This document shows, in pieces, positions 35,746 through 45,155 of a stretch of DNA of 64,000 nt (position 1 is its first letter; every line of letters starts with the position of its first letter). The stretch spans positions 1 to 64,000 of the forward strand of contig NZ_VIGC02000019.1 of NCBI RefSeq assembly GCF_006569185.2. Reading direction: 5' to 3'. The stretch is from Litorilinea aerophila. Lineage in GTDB: Bacteria > Chloroflexota > Anaerolineae > Caldilineales > Caldilineaceae. The notes under the pieces were generated by a model. It was given only the letters and a program-made list of their open reading frames with translations. It searched no databases and had not been told where the DNA came from. Position numbers and translations under genes: made by a program.

Positions 35746-36015
35746 GGAAGGTCCTTTCTGCTGTGAATCCTTGGGTTGAAATTCGGATGGGCTTGAGTGT
35801 AAACCATGGGCTGCCCCACATCAAAGCGGCCGGCAGGGCGGTGGGCACTTGACCTTCCTGTGGCTTTTTCGGCGGAAGCAGGCTCTGGCGCAAGATTCGG
35901 GTGGCCAGGCCGGGGCAGTGGGTTTACAATGGAGGTGTCTATTCGGGTATGTGGATACCCAGGATTGGTACCCGCAGAGGAGCAGCGTGATCAGGCTGTA
36001 ACGGAGTGTGGAAAC

Positions 36016-36906
36016 GTGGTGGATACAACCCAACGTGCTGACTATGAACGGGTGGCGGCTGCGATTCGCTACCTGGAGGCGCACCAACAGGAGCAGCCCA
36101 GCCTGGAGGAAGTGGCGGCGCACCTGCATCTGAGTCCATTTCACCTCCAGCGGATCTTCAAGCGCTGGGCCGGCATCAGCCCCAAGCGCTTCCTCCAGTT
36201 TCTGACCGCGGAACACGCCAAACGCCTGCTGGCGGAATCCCACAGCGTGCTGGACGCCGCATATGGGGCCGGGCTATCGGGGCCCGGCCGTCTCCATGAC
36301 CTGCTGGTCTCGGTGGAAGCGGTGACGCCGGGCGAGTTCAAAGCCCGGGGCGCGGGTCTGTCCATCGCCTGTGGCCGCCACGACACGCCTTTCGGCGAGT
36401 GTCTGCTGGCCGTGACGGAGCGGGGCATCTGTGGCCTCTTCTTCCTGGGAGAGGGCGGCTGGGCAGAGGCCCTGGCCGAGCTCCAGCGCCGGTGGCCGGA
36501 AGCACGCATCGTGGAAGATGCGGCGCGCACACAGCCCCTGGCCGACCAGATCTTCCCGCCTGGACCTACGGGCGGTCCCCGTTCCGTCAATCTGCTGGTG
36601 CGGGGGACCAACTTTCAGATCAAGGTGTGGGAAGCCCTGCTGCGGATTCCCGCCGGCCAGGTCACCACCTACGGTACGCTGGCCCGGGCCATCGGCCAGC
36701 CCCGGGCAGCCCGGGCTGTGGGCAGCGCGGTGGCCGCCAATCCCATCGCCTATTTGATTCCCTGTCACCGGGTCATCCGTCAGAGCGGGTTGATTGCCGA
36801 TTATCGCTGGGGCAGCACCCGCAAGAAGGCCATCTTGGGCTGGGAATTTGCCCGGCAAGGGGCGTCCACCGTCGAGGATTCGCCGGCACCAGCTGAGCGC
36901 TGGTAA
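36016..36906 (+). CDS. AraC-type HTH fused to O6-methylguanine-DNA methyltransferase
   Basis: A 296-residue two-domain DNA-repair protein. Residues about 5-115 are an AraC-type helix-turn-helix (QPSLEEVAAHLHLSPFHLQRIFKRWAGISPKRFLQ). The C-terminal half is MGMT, with IPAGQVTTYGTLARAIG as the DNA-binding helix and the alkyl-accepting Cys in LIPCHRVI. The N-terminal Ada zinc domain that senses methyl-phosphotriesters is missing, so it may act mainly as a repair enzyme. Start choice: GTG 36016, which has GGAG 9 nt upstream and begins just before the conserved DYERVAAAIRYLEAH; an in-frame ATG at 35929 would add 29 residues. Confidence 0.87.
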   Translation: MVDTTQRADYERVAAAIRYLEAHQQEQPSLEEVAAHLHLSPFHLQRIFKRWAGISPKRFLQFLTAEHAKRLLAESHSVLDAAYGAGLSGPGRLHDLLVSVEAVTPGEFKARGAGLSIACGRHDTPFGECLLAVTERGICGLFFLGEGGWAEALAELQRRWPEARIVEDAARTQPLADQIFPPGPTGGPRSVNLLVRGTNFQIKVWEALLRIPAGQVTTYGTLARAIGQPRAARAVGSAVAANPIAYLIPCHRVIRQSGLIADYRWGSTRKKAILGWEFARQGASTVEDSPAPAERW

Positions 36907-36928
36907 TCGACTACGGGTAGAGATGGTA

Positions 36929-36958
36929 CGTGGTGCGTATATTCGTCTACGCACCACG
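36929..36958. terminator. Hairpin between convergent genes
   Basis: CGTGGTGCGT (36929-36938) and ACGCACCACG (36949-36958) form a 10-bp stem with a 10-nt loop, in the 68-nt gap between the MGMT and antiporter stop codons. No T-tract follows on either side, so it is a probable but weak bidirectional terminator. Confidence 0.4.
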
Positions 36959-36974
36959 CACCACGTGAGAGGCA

Positions 36975-38819
36975 TCAGGCGTGCTGGGGTGGCGTCTCCT
37001 CCAGGGTGGGGGCCAGGCCGGCCGCGTCCTGGGGGCTATCCTTTTCCCGCACCAGGGTGATGAGGGTCCAGCCCGGTTCGGGTTCCAGGGGCGCGTCTAC
37101 CGTAGAGATGAGGACCCGCTTGCCCTGGATGGCCATAAGCAGCAGGAAGTCCTGGGCCTGGTACTGTTTGCGGAATTCCTGAAAGGTAAATTGCTCAGTC
37201 AGGGGCGTCATCTTGATGATGGCGCCGGAGTTCAGCATCTCTGTCAGGCGGTTGAAGGTTGCATCGCGCGAGAAGAGGAGCCGACCCAGCTGGAACCGGT
37301 TCAGGTTGGTGTTTTGGCCGGCCGGTAGCTGCGGAGGCAACTGGTAGACCTCGGATGATCCGAACTCATCCTCAAAGTGTTTGCATGCCAGGGCATTGGC
37401 TTCATCGTTGTTGGTCAGGGCCAGCAGGCGGCCAATGCCAGCCAGGTCCAGGTGAGTTTCCACAAACTCGGATAACAGATTGCCTTGGGAGGCGTTCAGC
37501 CCCCGCAGCCGGGCTTCCACCACGCTGCTGAGATTGGCGTCGATCAGGCGCACCACGAAACCGGCCTTCTGCAAGGCCAGGGCCAGCTCCTGGGCCAGGG
37601 GATTGGCCCCCATGAACAGGAAGCCCTGGGGATCGGCCTCGCTGACGTGAAGGCGCTGGGCCAGCCATTTGGCCGTGCTCCCCTGTAACACCACCGTGCC
37701 CACGATGACCAGGAAGGTGAGGGGGCTGAGGATGCGGGCTTCTGCGTATCCCATCTCCACCAGTTCAAAGGCGAAGAGGGAGGAGACCGCCGCCGCCACG
37801 ATGCCGCGTGGCGCGATCCAGGAGAGGAAGAGCCGTTCGTTGCGCTGCAGTGGGCTGCCGATGGCGCTGAGCTGGACCGCCAACGGCCTCAGCACCAGGA
37901 TGATCACCGCCAGCAAGACCAGGCTGCGCCAGTCCAACAGGCGCAGGTCGTCCATGGTGATGTTGGCTGCCAGGAGGATGAAGAGGGTGGAGATCAGCAG
38001 CACGCTCAGCTTTTCTTTGAAGTACCAGATTTCCCGCAGCTGCCGCAGGTCGGTGTTGGCCAGCAGGACGCCCATCACGGTGACGGCCAGCAGGCCGGAC
38101 TCGCTGGCCAGGGCACTGGAAAAAGCAAAGACGCAGGTGACGATGGCCAGGGTAGCCACATCCCGCAGATAGTCCGGAATCAGAAAGCGGCGGAGCAGCT
38201 CGTAGAGGATGTAGCCGCCCACCAGCCCGAAGCCGGAGCCCACCGCCACAATGCGGATAAATCCACCCAGGCTCCACTCCCAGCGGGCGCCCACCCCAGC
38301 CGCGATGAACTCGAAGACCAGCACGGCCACCAGGGCCCCGATGGGGTCGATAAGGATCCCTTCCCACTTCAACACAGAAGCAATGTTGGCCGTGGGGCGC
38401 ACATTGCGCAACAAGGGCGCAATGACCGTGGGCCCAGTCACGATGATGAGCGCCCCGAACAGGAAGGAGAGGGGCCAGGAGATGCCCATCAGGTAATGTG
38501 CCCCGATCGCGCCGCCAAACCAGCTGATCAACGAACCCAGGGTCAGCAGATTGCGCACGATGGTGGCTACCGAGCGTACTTCTCGCCAGGTGAGCGTCAG
38601 CGCGCCCTCGAACAGAATAACCGCCACCGAGAGGGAGACCAACGGGAAGAAGAGATTTCCCAATGAGTCCTGGGGATGTAGCCAGCCCAACACCGGGCCG
38701 GCCAGAAAACCGGCGGCCAACAGGGGCAAAATAGCCGGTAGCTTCACTCGCCAGGCCAGCCACTGGCAGATAATACCCACGGCCAATACACCGGCAATCA
38801 CCACCATTTCGTTATGCAT
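36975..38819 (-). CDS. CPA1-family cation:proton antiporter with cytoplasmic NAD-binding (TrkA-N-like) domain
   Basis: A 614-residue membrane transporter. Residues 1-400 contain about 12 transmembrane helices of the NhaP/CPA1 type, including FGALIIVTGPTVIAPLLRN and WEGILIDPIGALVAV with the conserved charged residues of the exchanger core. Residues about 405-520 form a TrkA-N-like fold (FLFMGANPLAQELALAL; VVRLIDANLSSVVEA; LLALTNNDEANALACKHF), which often makes such antiporters nucleotide-responsive. It probably exchanges Na+ or K+ for H+. AAGGAGG stands 4 nt before the ATG. Confidence 0.9.
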   Translation of the reverse strand: MHNEMVVIAGVLAVGIICQWLAWRVKLPAILPLLAAGFLAGPVLGWLHPQDSLGNLFFPLVSLSVAVILFEGALTLTWREVRSVATIVRNLLTLGSLISWFGGAIGAHYLMGISWPLSFLFGALIIVTGPTVIAPLLRNVRPTANIASVLKWEGILIDPIGALVAVLVFEFIAAGVGARWEWSLGGFIRIVAVGSGFGLVGGYILYELLRRFLIPDYLRDVATLAIVTCVFAFSSALASESGLLAVTVMGVLLANTDLRQLREIWYFKEKLSVLLISTLFILLAANITMDDLRLLDWRSLVLLAVIILVLRPLAVQLSAIGSPLQRNERLFLSWIAPRGIVAAAVSSLFAFELVEMGYAEARILSPLTFLVIVGTVVLQGSTAKWLAQRLHVSEADPQGFLFMGANPLAQELALALQKAGFVVRLIDANLSSVVEARLRGLNASQGNLLSEFVETHLDLAGIGRLLALTNNDEANALACKHFEDEFGSSEVYQLPPQLPAGQNTNLNRFQLGRLLFSRDATFNRLTEMLNSGAIIKMTPLTEQFTFQEFRKQYQAQDFLLLMAIQGKRVLISTVDAPLEPEPGWTLITLVREKDSPQDAAGLAPTLEETPPQHA

Positions 38820-39071
38820 CTAACCTCCTTGATCTGATCGGGACAAACTTGAACGAGGCTATCGGGCGCCCATCACGCCGGTATTTCTAACACATGCCGG
38901 CGTCCGGTACTGTGAGCCAACCCATCATTGGGGACGGAATTTTGCTCCCGTAGCTTGCTGGCCCCAAACTGGACCCAGCTTACAGAGCCCAGACCACCAT
39001 GCTGGAACAATGGGGCCAGTGTACACCAGAGCGGTCATCCCGACAATCGCGCCCAAAGGAGGATTTCACCC
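38820..39071. other. Divergent intergenic region with short inverted repeat
   Basis: This lies between the divergent antiporter and sugar-dehydrogenase genes. ACGCCGG (38875-38881) and CCGGCGT (38897-38903) form an inverted repeat with a 15-nt centre. It could be an operator or a leader hairpin. No promoter with both boxes was recognised. Confidence 0.3.
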
Positions 39072-40328
<1,257 letters not shown>

Positions 40329-40454
40329 AGCCATGGCGCAGGGTCCGACCGGTCCCTCGCCCTCGGAGACTCCATGGCCGCGTGCCCGAAGAGGAGTCCC
40401 GCCACGGATGGCAGCCTGACCCAAGAACAGTCGGCTCCTCCCGGGGCGGGGCCG

Positions 40455-40850
40455 CTACCACTCGTCGATCCACTCTTCTGTTTCACCAACCACCTTGTAC
40501 CGGCGCTGGGTGGTGCCCGGCGTTTCAACTGGGGGCATCAACTGACCCTGGGGGCCGAAGGATTGGGCCTGTGGCTGGGTGGGGGCTCCGGTCACCACGA
40601 TCACCGGCGGCGGCTGGTGGTAGGGATAGGGGTAGCCGGACCCCCCGGCCCGACTTGGCCCCACGCTTCGCTCGGCCTCAGCCCGCCGCCGCTCCCCGGC
40701 CAGGACCAGGAGCGCTGTGGGAATGCCGGCCAGCACGCCGAAAATGACGCCGATGGCCATACTGATGGCGTCGCTATTGAGGGTACCGCCGATTCGCCAG
40801 CCTGCCACGGCGACCAGCAGGAAAAGTCCGAAAACAATGGTCCGTTTCAT
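40455..40850 (-). CDS. Small two-span membrane protein under a LexA-type promoter
   Basis: A 131-residue protein of unknown family. Two hydrophobic segments (TIVFGLFLLVAVAGW, residues about 4-18, and AISMAIGVIFGVLAGIPTALLVL, about 28-50) are followed by a basic stretch (GERRRAEAERS) and a soluble tail rich in Pro, Gly and Gln, ending in EEWIDEW. This suggests a membrane hairpin with a cytoplasmic tail. GGAG stands 6 nt before the ATG. About 130 nt upstream lies a near-consensus promoter whose spacer is filled by a perfect GAAC-N4-GTTC box, so it is probably DNA-damage-inducible. Small SOS-induced membrane proteins in other bacteria often delay cell division; that role is only a hypothesis here. 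Confidence 0.7.
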   Translation of the reverse strand: MKRTIVFGLFLLVAVAGWRIGGTLNSDAISMAIGVIFGVLAGIPTALLVLAGERRRAEAERSVGPSRAGGSGYPYPYHQPPPVIVVTGAPTQPQAQSFGPQGQLMPPVETPGTTQRRYKVVGETEEWIDEW

Positions 40851-40986
40851 GGTGGCTCTCCTGGCTTGAAAGAATGAAGACGATCCGACCTGTATGCCCG
40901 ACCCGAGGGTGGACTGGGTTGGGGCTGGAATGCCGGGGGTGCACTGCCAGTGCCGGCCAGACCTGACCTTTGTGATTCTGTCCGCT

Positions 40987-41016
40987 ATTATACTAGAACA
41001 TCTGTTCTGGTGTCAA
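40987..41016 (-). promoter_or_regulatory. Near-consensus promoter with LexA box in the spacer
   Basis: Read on the minus strand: TTGACA (41011-41016), an 18-nt spacer and TATAAT (40987-40992). The spacer contains the perfect palindrome AGAACAGATGTTCT (40995-41008), which fits GAAC-N4-GTTC, the LexA/DinR box of Gram-positive bacteria also reported for the Chloroflexota member Dehalococcoides. A repressor bound there would block RNA polymerase completely. The leader to the gene at 40850 is about 130 nt and contains GCACTG/CAGTGC. Confidence 0.8.
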
Positions 41017-41317
41017 GGGTGGTTTTGGGGGCTTTGGGGCGGGCAGCGTTCACCACTGGTTTGGCCAATCCGATCCACGGATTTCACAGCCATCCACGGC
41101 GGGCCGGAGACCCGCCCGCTGTCGTCAGCCACGAAAGGGTGCCGGTTTGCCGGAGGGGCGGCTGGAAGCCGGCCGATGGTGCCACTTTCCGGCGGGTGAA
41201 GGGAGGGCGACGGATGCGCAGCTGCGAGCTGCGCCTACGCGAGGGGCGCCCATTTCCGTCGGTGCGGGCCGGAGACCTGCCTTATCTGGTCCGGACAGGG
41301 CGCCTGGAGAAAGCTAG
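41017..41317. other. Non-coding gap with two hairpins
   Basis: No gene is seen. Two perfect small stems occur: GGCGGG/CCCGCC (41098-41116) and GCGCAGCT/AGCTGCGC with a GCG loop (41216-41234). Either could terminate the minus-strand tRNA transcript, but neither is followed by a T-tract. Confidence 0.35.
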
Positions 41318-41398
41318 TAGGTCGGGTGGGATTCGAACCCACACGGGTTACCCCGACGGATTTTAAGTCCGTTGCGTCTGCCGTTCCGCCACCGACCC
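41318..41398 (-). tRNA. tRNA-Leu (anticodon UAA)
   Basis: An 81-nt class II tRNA. The acceptor stem is GGGTCGG paired with CCGACCT (one G-U at the first pair). The anticodon loop CTTAAAA places anticodon TAA at 41363-41365, reading UUA codons. The long variable arm CGGGGTAACCCGT and the T arm GTGGGTTCGAATCCCAC are clear. The 3' CCA is not encoded. A near-perfect promoter lies directly upstream. Confidence 0.95.
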
Positions 41399-41409
41399 CC
41401 GGTGGCTAC

Positions 41410-41438
41410 ATTCTAGCCATTCCAGGCGGGGCTGTCAA
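41410..41438 (-). promoter_or_regulatory. Promoter of tRNA-Leu
   Basis: On the minus strand TTGACA (41433-41438) and TAGAAT (41410-41415) are 17 nt apart, placing the start site about 5 nt before the mature tRNA end. This near-consensus form suits a highly expressed tRNA. Confidence 0.8.
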
Positions 41439-41564
41439 CGTGGCGGGGCGGGCGGGGTATGGTTCAAGATCGTCGGGATTCTCCCATCGGACGCCGCTGC
41501 AGGGGCGCTGCTTGCTGCGCCCGCCTATGCCGGACAGGGCTCTGCTACAAAAAGCTACAGGTGA

Positions 41565-41628
41565 CACGGATTCTTTCTCTGGAAAATCTGTGTTCATCTG
41601 TGAAATCGGCGGTTTCTGCAGTGGAGTC
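41565..41628 (+). repeat. Dispersed degenerate repeat, copy C
   Basis: Reads CACGGATTCTTTCTCTGG, AAAATCTGTGTTCATCTG, TGAAATCGGCGGTTTCTG, CAGTGGAGTC. It aligns along its full length with 3000-3063 (minus strand) and in its second half with 7309-7350. It lies 54 nt upstream of the rqcH start and may carry or disrupt its promoter. Confidence 0.7.
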
Positions 41629-41681
41629 AGGGGCATGGTAAGATGGAGGCCACGGAAAGTCTGTTCTAGAGGAGTGATGCC

Positions 41682-43421
41682 TTGCACTTCGATGCGTTGA
41701 CCCTGGCCTGTGTGGTCCAGGAATTGACCGGCCAGTTGGTGGAGGGGCGGATCCAGAACGTGGTGATGCCCGATGAGCGTGCGGTGGGCCTGGAAATCTA
41801 TGCCAACCGGACGCGGCACTACCTGCTCTGCCATACCGGAGAGCCGACGGGCCGCCTCCACCTGGTGGACTTCAAGCTGCGCCGGGGCGTAGAGGGGGCG
41901 TCTCCCCTGCTCCTCCTGTTGCGCAAATTCGCCCGGGGAGCCAGAATTCAGGAGGTGCGCCAGTGGTCACCCATCGAGCGGGTGGCTTGCCTGGAGCTGG
42001 AGCATCCGGAGCACGGCCCCTCCACGCTGGTGGTGGAGCTGGTGGGACGGCGCAGTAACGTGGTCCTCCTGGATGGGGAAGGCACGATTCGGGACTGTCT
42101 GGTCCGGGTGCCGCCATCCGAACGGGCCCAGCGACTGCTTTTGCCCGGCCATGTCTACCAGGAGCCGCCACCCCAGGAGGGGTTGCTGCCCTGGGACGAC
42201 GGCTCGACCGACTACTATCAGCGCCTGGCCGCGCTGGTGCAGAAGCCTGGCCCGTTGTGGCGGACGCTGGTGTCGGGCGTGGCGGGCATGAGCCCGACGC
42301 TGGCGCGAGAGGTGGCCTGGCGCGCGTGTGGCCGGGCGGACGCGGCCGCGACGGACGCCGAGCCCCTGGCCGTGGTCCAGGCCCTGCAGGCGCTCTGGGC
42401 CCCCGTTCGGGAGGGCGGTTGGGAACCTGGTCTGGTATTCGACGATGGCCAGCTCTGGGGCTTCGCGCCCTACCACCTGCATTTTCGGGGGCGCTTCCAG
42501 CCCACGACTTCCATGAGTGAAGCGTTGGCTCGCTTTTTCCTGGCCGGCCCCGGCGCGGACAGGCCGCCAGATCCCTACGCTGGCCTGCGGGGGGAGGTGG
42601 CGGCCCAGCTGCGGCGGGCCCGGGAGCGGCTGACGCGCCAGCTGGAGGCCCTGCAGGGCGATGAACCGGCTCCGGGGGAAGCCGAGGCCCTGCGCACCCA
42701 GGCCCAGTGGCTCCTGGCCCTTGCCAGCCAGATCCAGCCCGGCCAGGATCGGCTGGATGTGGATCTGGGGGAGGAGGTATTGTCCATCCCCCTGCGGCCC
42801 GATCTCTCGCCGGTGGCCCAGGCCGAGCGCATGTTTCGCCAGGCCGCCAAACTGGAGCGGGCGGCGGTGGTCATTCCCCAGCGCCGGGCCGCCCTGGAGG
42901 CGGATCTGACCTATCTGGATCAGTTGGAGACCGATCTGGCCCTGGCCGAGGATCAGCCGGCAATTGCCGCGGTGCAGGAGGAGTTGCGGGCCACCGGGCT
43001 GGCGGCGGCCCGGGGTAAGAAGCCGCGTACCCACGCCAGAAGCCAGGAAGGTGCCCCCTTGCGCCTGCGCACCGGGGACGGCTGGGAGATCCTGGTGGGG
43101 CGCAACGCCCGGCAAAACGACGCGGTCACCTTCCGCCTCTCCCATCCCGACGACCTGTGGTGCCACGTGCGGGACCTGCCCGGCGCCCATGTGGTGATTC
43201 GTTCCCAGGGCCGGCCGGTGCCGCCGGTGGTGGTGGAGGCAGCGGCCCGGGTGGCGGCCTACTTCTCCCGGGCCCGGGATGAGCGCGCGGTGCCGGTGGC
43301 GGTGACGCGACGGCGCTTCGTCAGCCGCCAGCCGGGCGGTCGTCCCGGCCAGGTCTACTATCGCCAGGAAGAGACCCTGGTGGTACCGGCCACCCTGCCC
43401 GATTCCCTTCTCCCGGCCTGA
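41682..43421 (+). CDS. rqcH: Ribosome quality control protein RqcH (NFACT family)
   Basis: A 579-residue NFACT protein. RqcH binds the 50S-peptidyl-tRNA complex after ribosome splitting and adds C-terminal alanine tails to stalled chains. The NFACT-N part starts FDALTLACVVQELTGQLVEGRIQNV and contains LLLLLRKFARGARI. A coiled region lies near 300-400. The C-terminal NFACT-R domain is clear in DGWEILVGRNARQNDAVTFR and DDLWCHVRDLPGAHVVIRS. The start is TTG at 41682, with GAGGAG 8 nt upstream and no competing ATG. Older annotation calls such proteins fibronectin-binding. The gene is divergent from tRNA-Leu, with repeat copy C between them. Confidence 0.92.
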   Translation: MHFDALTLACVVQELTGQLVEGRIQNVVMPDERAVGLEIYANRTRHYLLCHTGEPTGRLHLVDFKLRRGVEGASPLLLLLRKFARGARIQEVRQWSPIERVACLELEHPEHGPSTLVVELVGRRSNVVLLDGEGTIRDCLVRVPPSERAQRLLLPGHVYQEPPPQEGLLPWDDGSTDYYQRLAALVQKPGPLWRTLVSGVAGMSPTLAREVAWRACGRADAAATDAEPLAVVQALQALWAPVREGGWEPGLVFDDGQLWGFAPYHLHFRGRFQPTTSMSEALARFFLAGPGADRPPDPYAGLRGEVAAQLRRARERLTRQLEALQGDEPAPGEAEALRTQAQWLLALASQIQPGQDRLDVDLGEEVLSIPLRPDLSPVAQAERMFRQAAKLERAAVVIPQRRAALEADLTYLDQLETDLALAEDQPAIAAVQEELRATGLAAARGKKPRTHARSQEGAPLRLRTGDGWEILVGRNARQNDAVTFRLSHPDDLWCHVRDLPGAHVVIRSQGRPVPPVVVEAAARVAAYFSRARDERAVPVAVTRRRFVSRQPGGRPGQVYYRQEETLVVPATLPDSLLPA

Positions 43422-43517
43422 GGAATGGGCGGCGGGGCTGGCGGTGTCGGGCGGACACGGAGGCCCGTCTTCTTTGCGGGCGCGGCGTATGGCTGCGCAA
43501 GGTGTTGGTGCCAGCAG

Positions 43518-43904
43518 TCAGAAGTCGATGCGGATATCGCCCCGGCGCCGGCGGCGTTCGGCCCGTTCCTGGGCCTGCCGAACGGGCTTTTCCGTCTTTT
43601 CCAGCAGGCTGTCGATGAGGGCCCGGGCGGCCAGCAGGGCCTCCCGGCGAGCCGCGTAGGCGTGTACCCAAAACTCTTCCGAGAGGCCCAAATCGTTGTG
43701 GCGCAGTTCTTCCAGCACCCCCGTGGCCCCCTCCGCCAGCCAGGCCAGCAAGTTGAAGGCGTTCTCTCGCTGGGAGGCAGGCCGCCGGGGGGGCGGCTCG
43801 TAGGGGGGTGTCTCCTGGCTGCCGGCTGCAGTCTCGGGTCCACCCGCCTCCTGGCGAGGATCTGGTTCTCGGTTGGCGTTGGGGTTGGAGGATCTGCTAG
43901 TCAT
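43518..43904 (-). CDS. Hypothetical protein with acidic-basic tail, coupled to GNAT gene
   Basis: A 128-residue soluble protein that I do not recognise. The N-terminal 45 residues are low-complexity (Pro, Glu, Asn, Arg). The conserved-looking part is helical: QRENAFNLLAWLAEGATGVLEELRHNDLGL, then EEFWVHAYAARREALLAARALIDSLLEK, ending in an Arg run (AERRRRRGDIRIDF). The ATG at 43904 overlaps the stop region of the GNAT gene by 8 nt and AGGAAGG lies just upstream, so translation is coupled. The helical layout suggests a small regulatory or structural protein. Confidence 0.6.
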   Translation of the reverse strand: MTSRSSNPNANREPDPRQEAGGPETAAGSQETPPYEPPPRRPASQRENAFNLLAWLAEGATGVLEELRHNDLGLSEEFWVHAYAARREALLAARALIDSLLEKTEKPVRQAQERAERRRRRGDIRIDF

Positions 43905-45045
43905 TGCCTTCCTGTCGATACACAAGAATCCGCATGACGTCGTAGTCGTGGCTGCCGAAACGGTACTTGTACTCTTCGTCGCCCTGCATGAAGTCGAACA
44001 GGCGGCAGCCACAGGCGATGGCGTACTGGATGCAGTACGCCAGAAGCACCCAGCCCGGGCTCAGGTGGGCATAGGAATCGGGATCGTAGCCGGAGTTATA
44101 GAGGAGAAAGCGGCGGTTGTATTCGAAGGCGAAGAGGGCCGCGGCCTTTTCCCCGTTCAGGGTCAGGTAGCAGAGGCGCAGATAGCCGGCGTCGAACATG
44201 GTCTGCGCCATGGCCATGAAGAAGCGGCGCATCTCCGGCGTCATGAACTCGGCCTTGTCCTCCCGGCTGGCCCGCTGCAGCGCCACGAAGTCGTCCACCT
44301 CCGCGGTCAGGTTGTGTTGGGGGCCAACAATCACAAAACCCACATCGGCTTCCCGCTCGGCCCGCCGTTGCTTGCGGCGGATTTCATGGCGTTGTTTTTT
44401 GTCCACCAGCTCCTGGAGGTAGGTCTCGTAGCGCAGGGGCAGCTCGAATTGGGGCGCCACATCTTCCTTCAGGACCAGGACCTGGTCGCCGGTCTCCTCC
44501 AGAAGGGGGGGCAGGATTCGGTAGGTGAGGCTGTCCTGGGGCAGGTTACAGAGGTCCAGCACATCCCACGCCGGCGCTTCGTCCCCGTAGAGCCAATCCC
44601 GGAAGGCGGCATAGACGGCTTCCTCCCAGCCTTTGGCCACGATCATGTCCAGGTAATCGCTGACTTCGATGCAGCCGACCCAGTTGAACTTGCGCTTGCC
44701 GGCCAGCTCTCCCTCGGTTACCTCGGTCAGGTAGAGGGGGGCGATTCCCACCAGCCGGCCGTCGCTGGTTCGCCGAAAGGCGATGATCCAGAGTTCGCCT
44801 TCTCCCAGATGTTTCCACCAGGTTGTCTGCCATTCATGGGTTAGGAAGATAGTATCGAAGCGGGAGCGCTTGAGCAGGCTGTTCCACTCATCGGCAAGGG
44901 CATCAAAGCCGTTCGGGGTGCTTTGGGGTCCGTAGACCGTCCACTCGACCTCCGGCCTGGCGGGGGCGGACCGCTGGGCCGGGCCGGCGTCGGTGGTACA
45001 CTCTGCCGTTGTGGCCTTGTCTGCACAAAGATTTCCGGTCGTCAT
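43897..45045 (-). CDS. GNAT-fold acyltransferase, FemAB/CelD-like
   Basis: A 382-residue protein with the double-GNAT fold seen in FemAB- and CelD/BcsL-like acyltransferases. Typical pieces are EWNSLLKRSRFDTIFLTHEWQTTWWKHLGEG at the start, VGIAPLYLTE, then KQRHEIRRKQRRAE in the centre and LTLNGEKAAALFAFEYNRRFLLYNSGYDPD toward the end, followed by GCRLFDFMQGDEEYKYRFG. These enzymes attach acyl or aminoacyl groups to polysaccharides or other envelope substrates; the substrate here is unknown. The start at 45045 has GGAG upstream and follows a strong promoter at 45115-45143. Confidence 0.82.
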   Translation of the reverse strand: MTTGNLCADKATTAECTTDAGPAQRSAPARPEVEWTVYGPQSTPNGFDALADEWNSLLKRSRFDTIFLTHEWQTTWWKHLGEGELWIIAFRRTSDGRLVGIAPLYLTEVTEGELAGKRKFNWVGCIEVSDYLDMIVAKGWEEAVYAAFRDWLYGDEAPAWDVLDLCNLPQDSLTYRILPPLLEETGDQVLVLKEDVAPQFELPLRYETYLQELVDKKQRHEIRRKQRRAEREADVGFVIVGPQHNLTAEVDDFVALQRASREDKAEFMTPEMRRFFMAMAQTMFDAGYLRLCYLTLNGEKAAALFAFEYNRRFLLYNSGYDPDSYAHLSPGWVLLAYCIQYAIACGCRLFDFMQGDEEYKYRFGSHDYDVMRILVYRQEGND

Positions 45046-45114
45046 GGTTTCTCCGCTTGTGTGTTCGCTGATTCCGCGCATAGAAATAGCGCCGCCACAG
45101 ACAGCGCTACAATT

Positions 45115-45143
45115 ATTATAGCGGAGATGGCACGAAATCACAA
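45115..45143 (-). promoter_or_regulatory. Promoter of the GNAT/hypothetical pair
   Basis: On the minus strand TTGTGA (45138-45143) and TATAAT (45115-45120) are 17 nt apart. The leader of about 65 nt contains TAGCGC and GCGCTA, which can pair as a 6-bp stem. Confidence 0.65.
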
Positions 45144-45155
45144 GCGGGTCATGGG

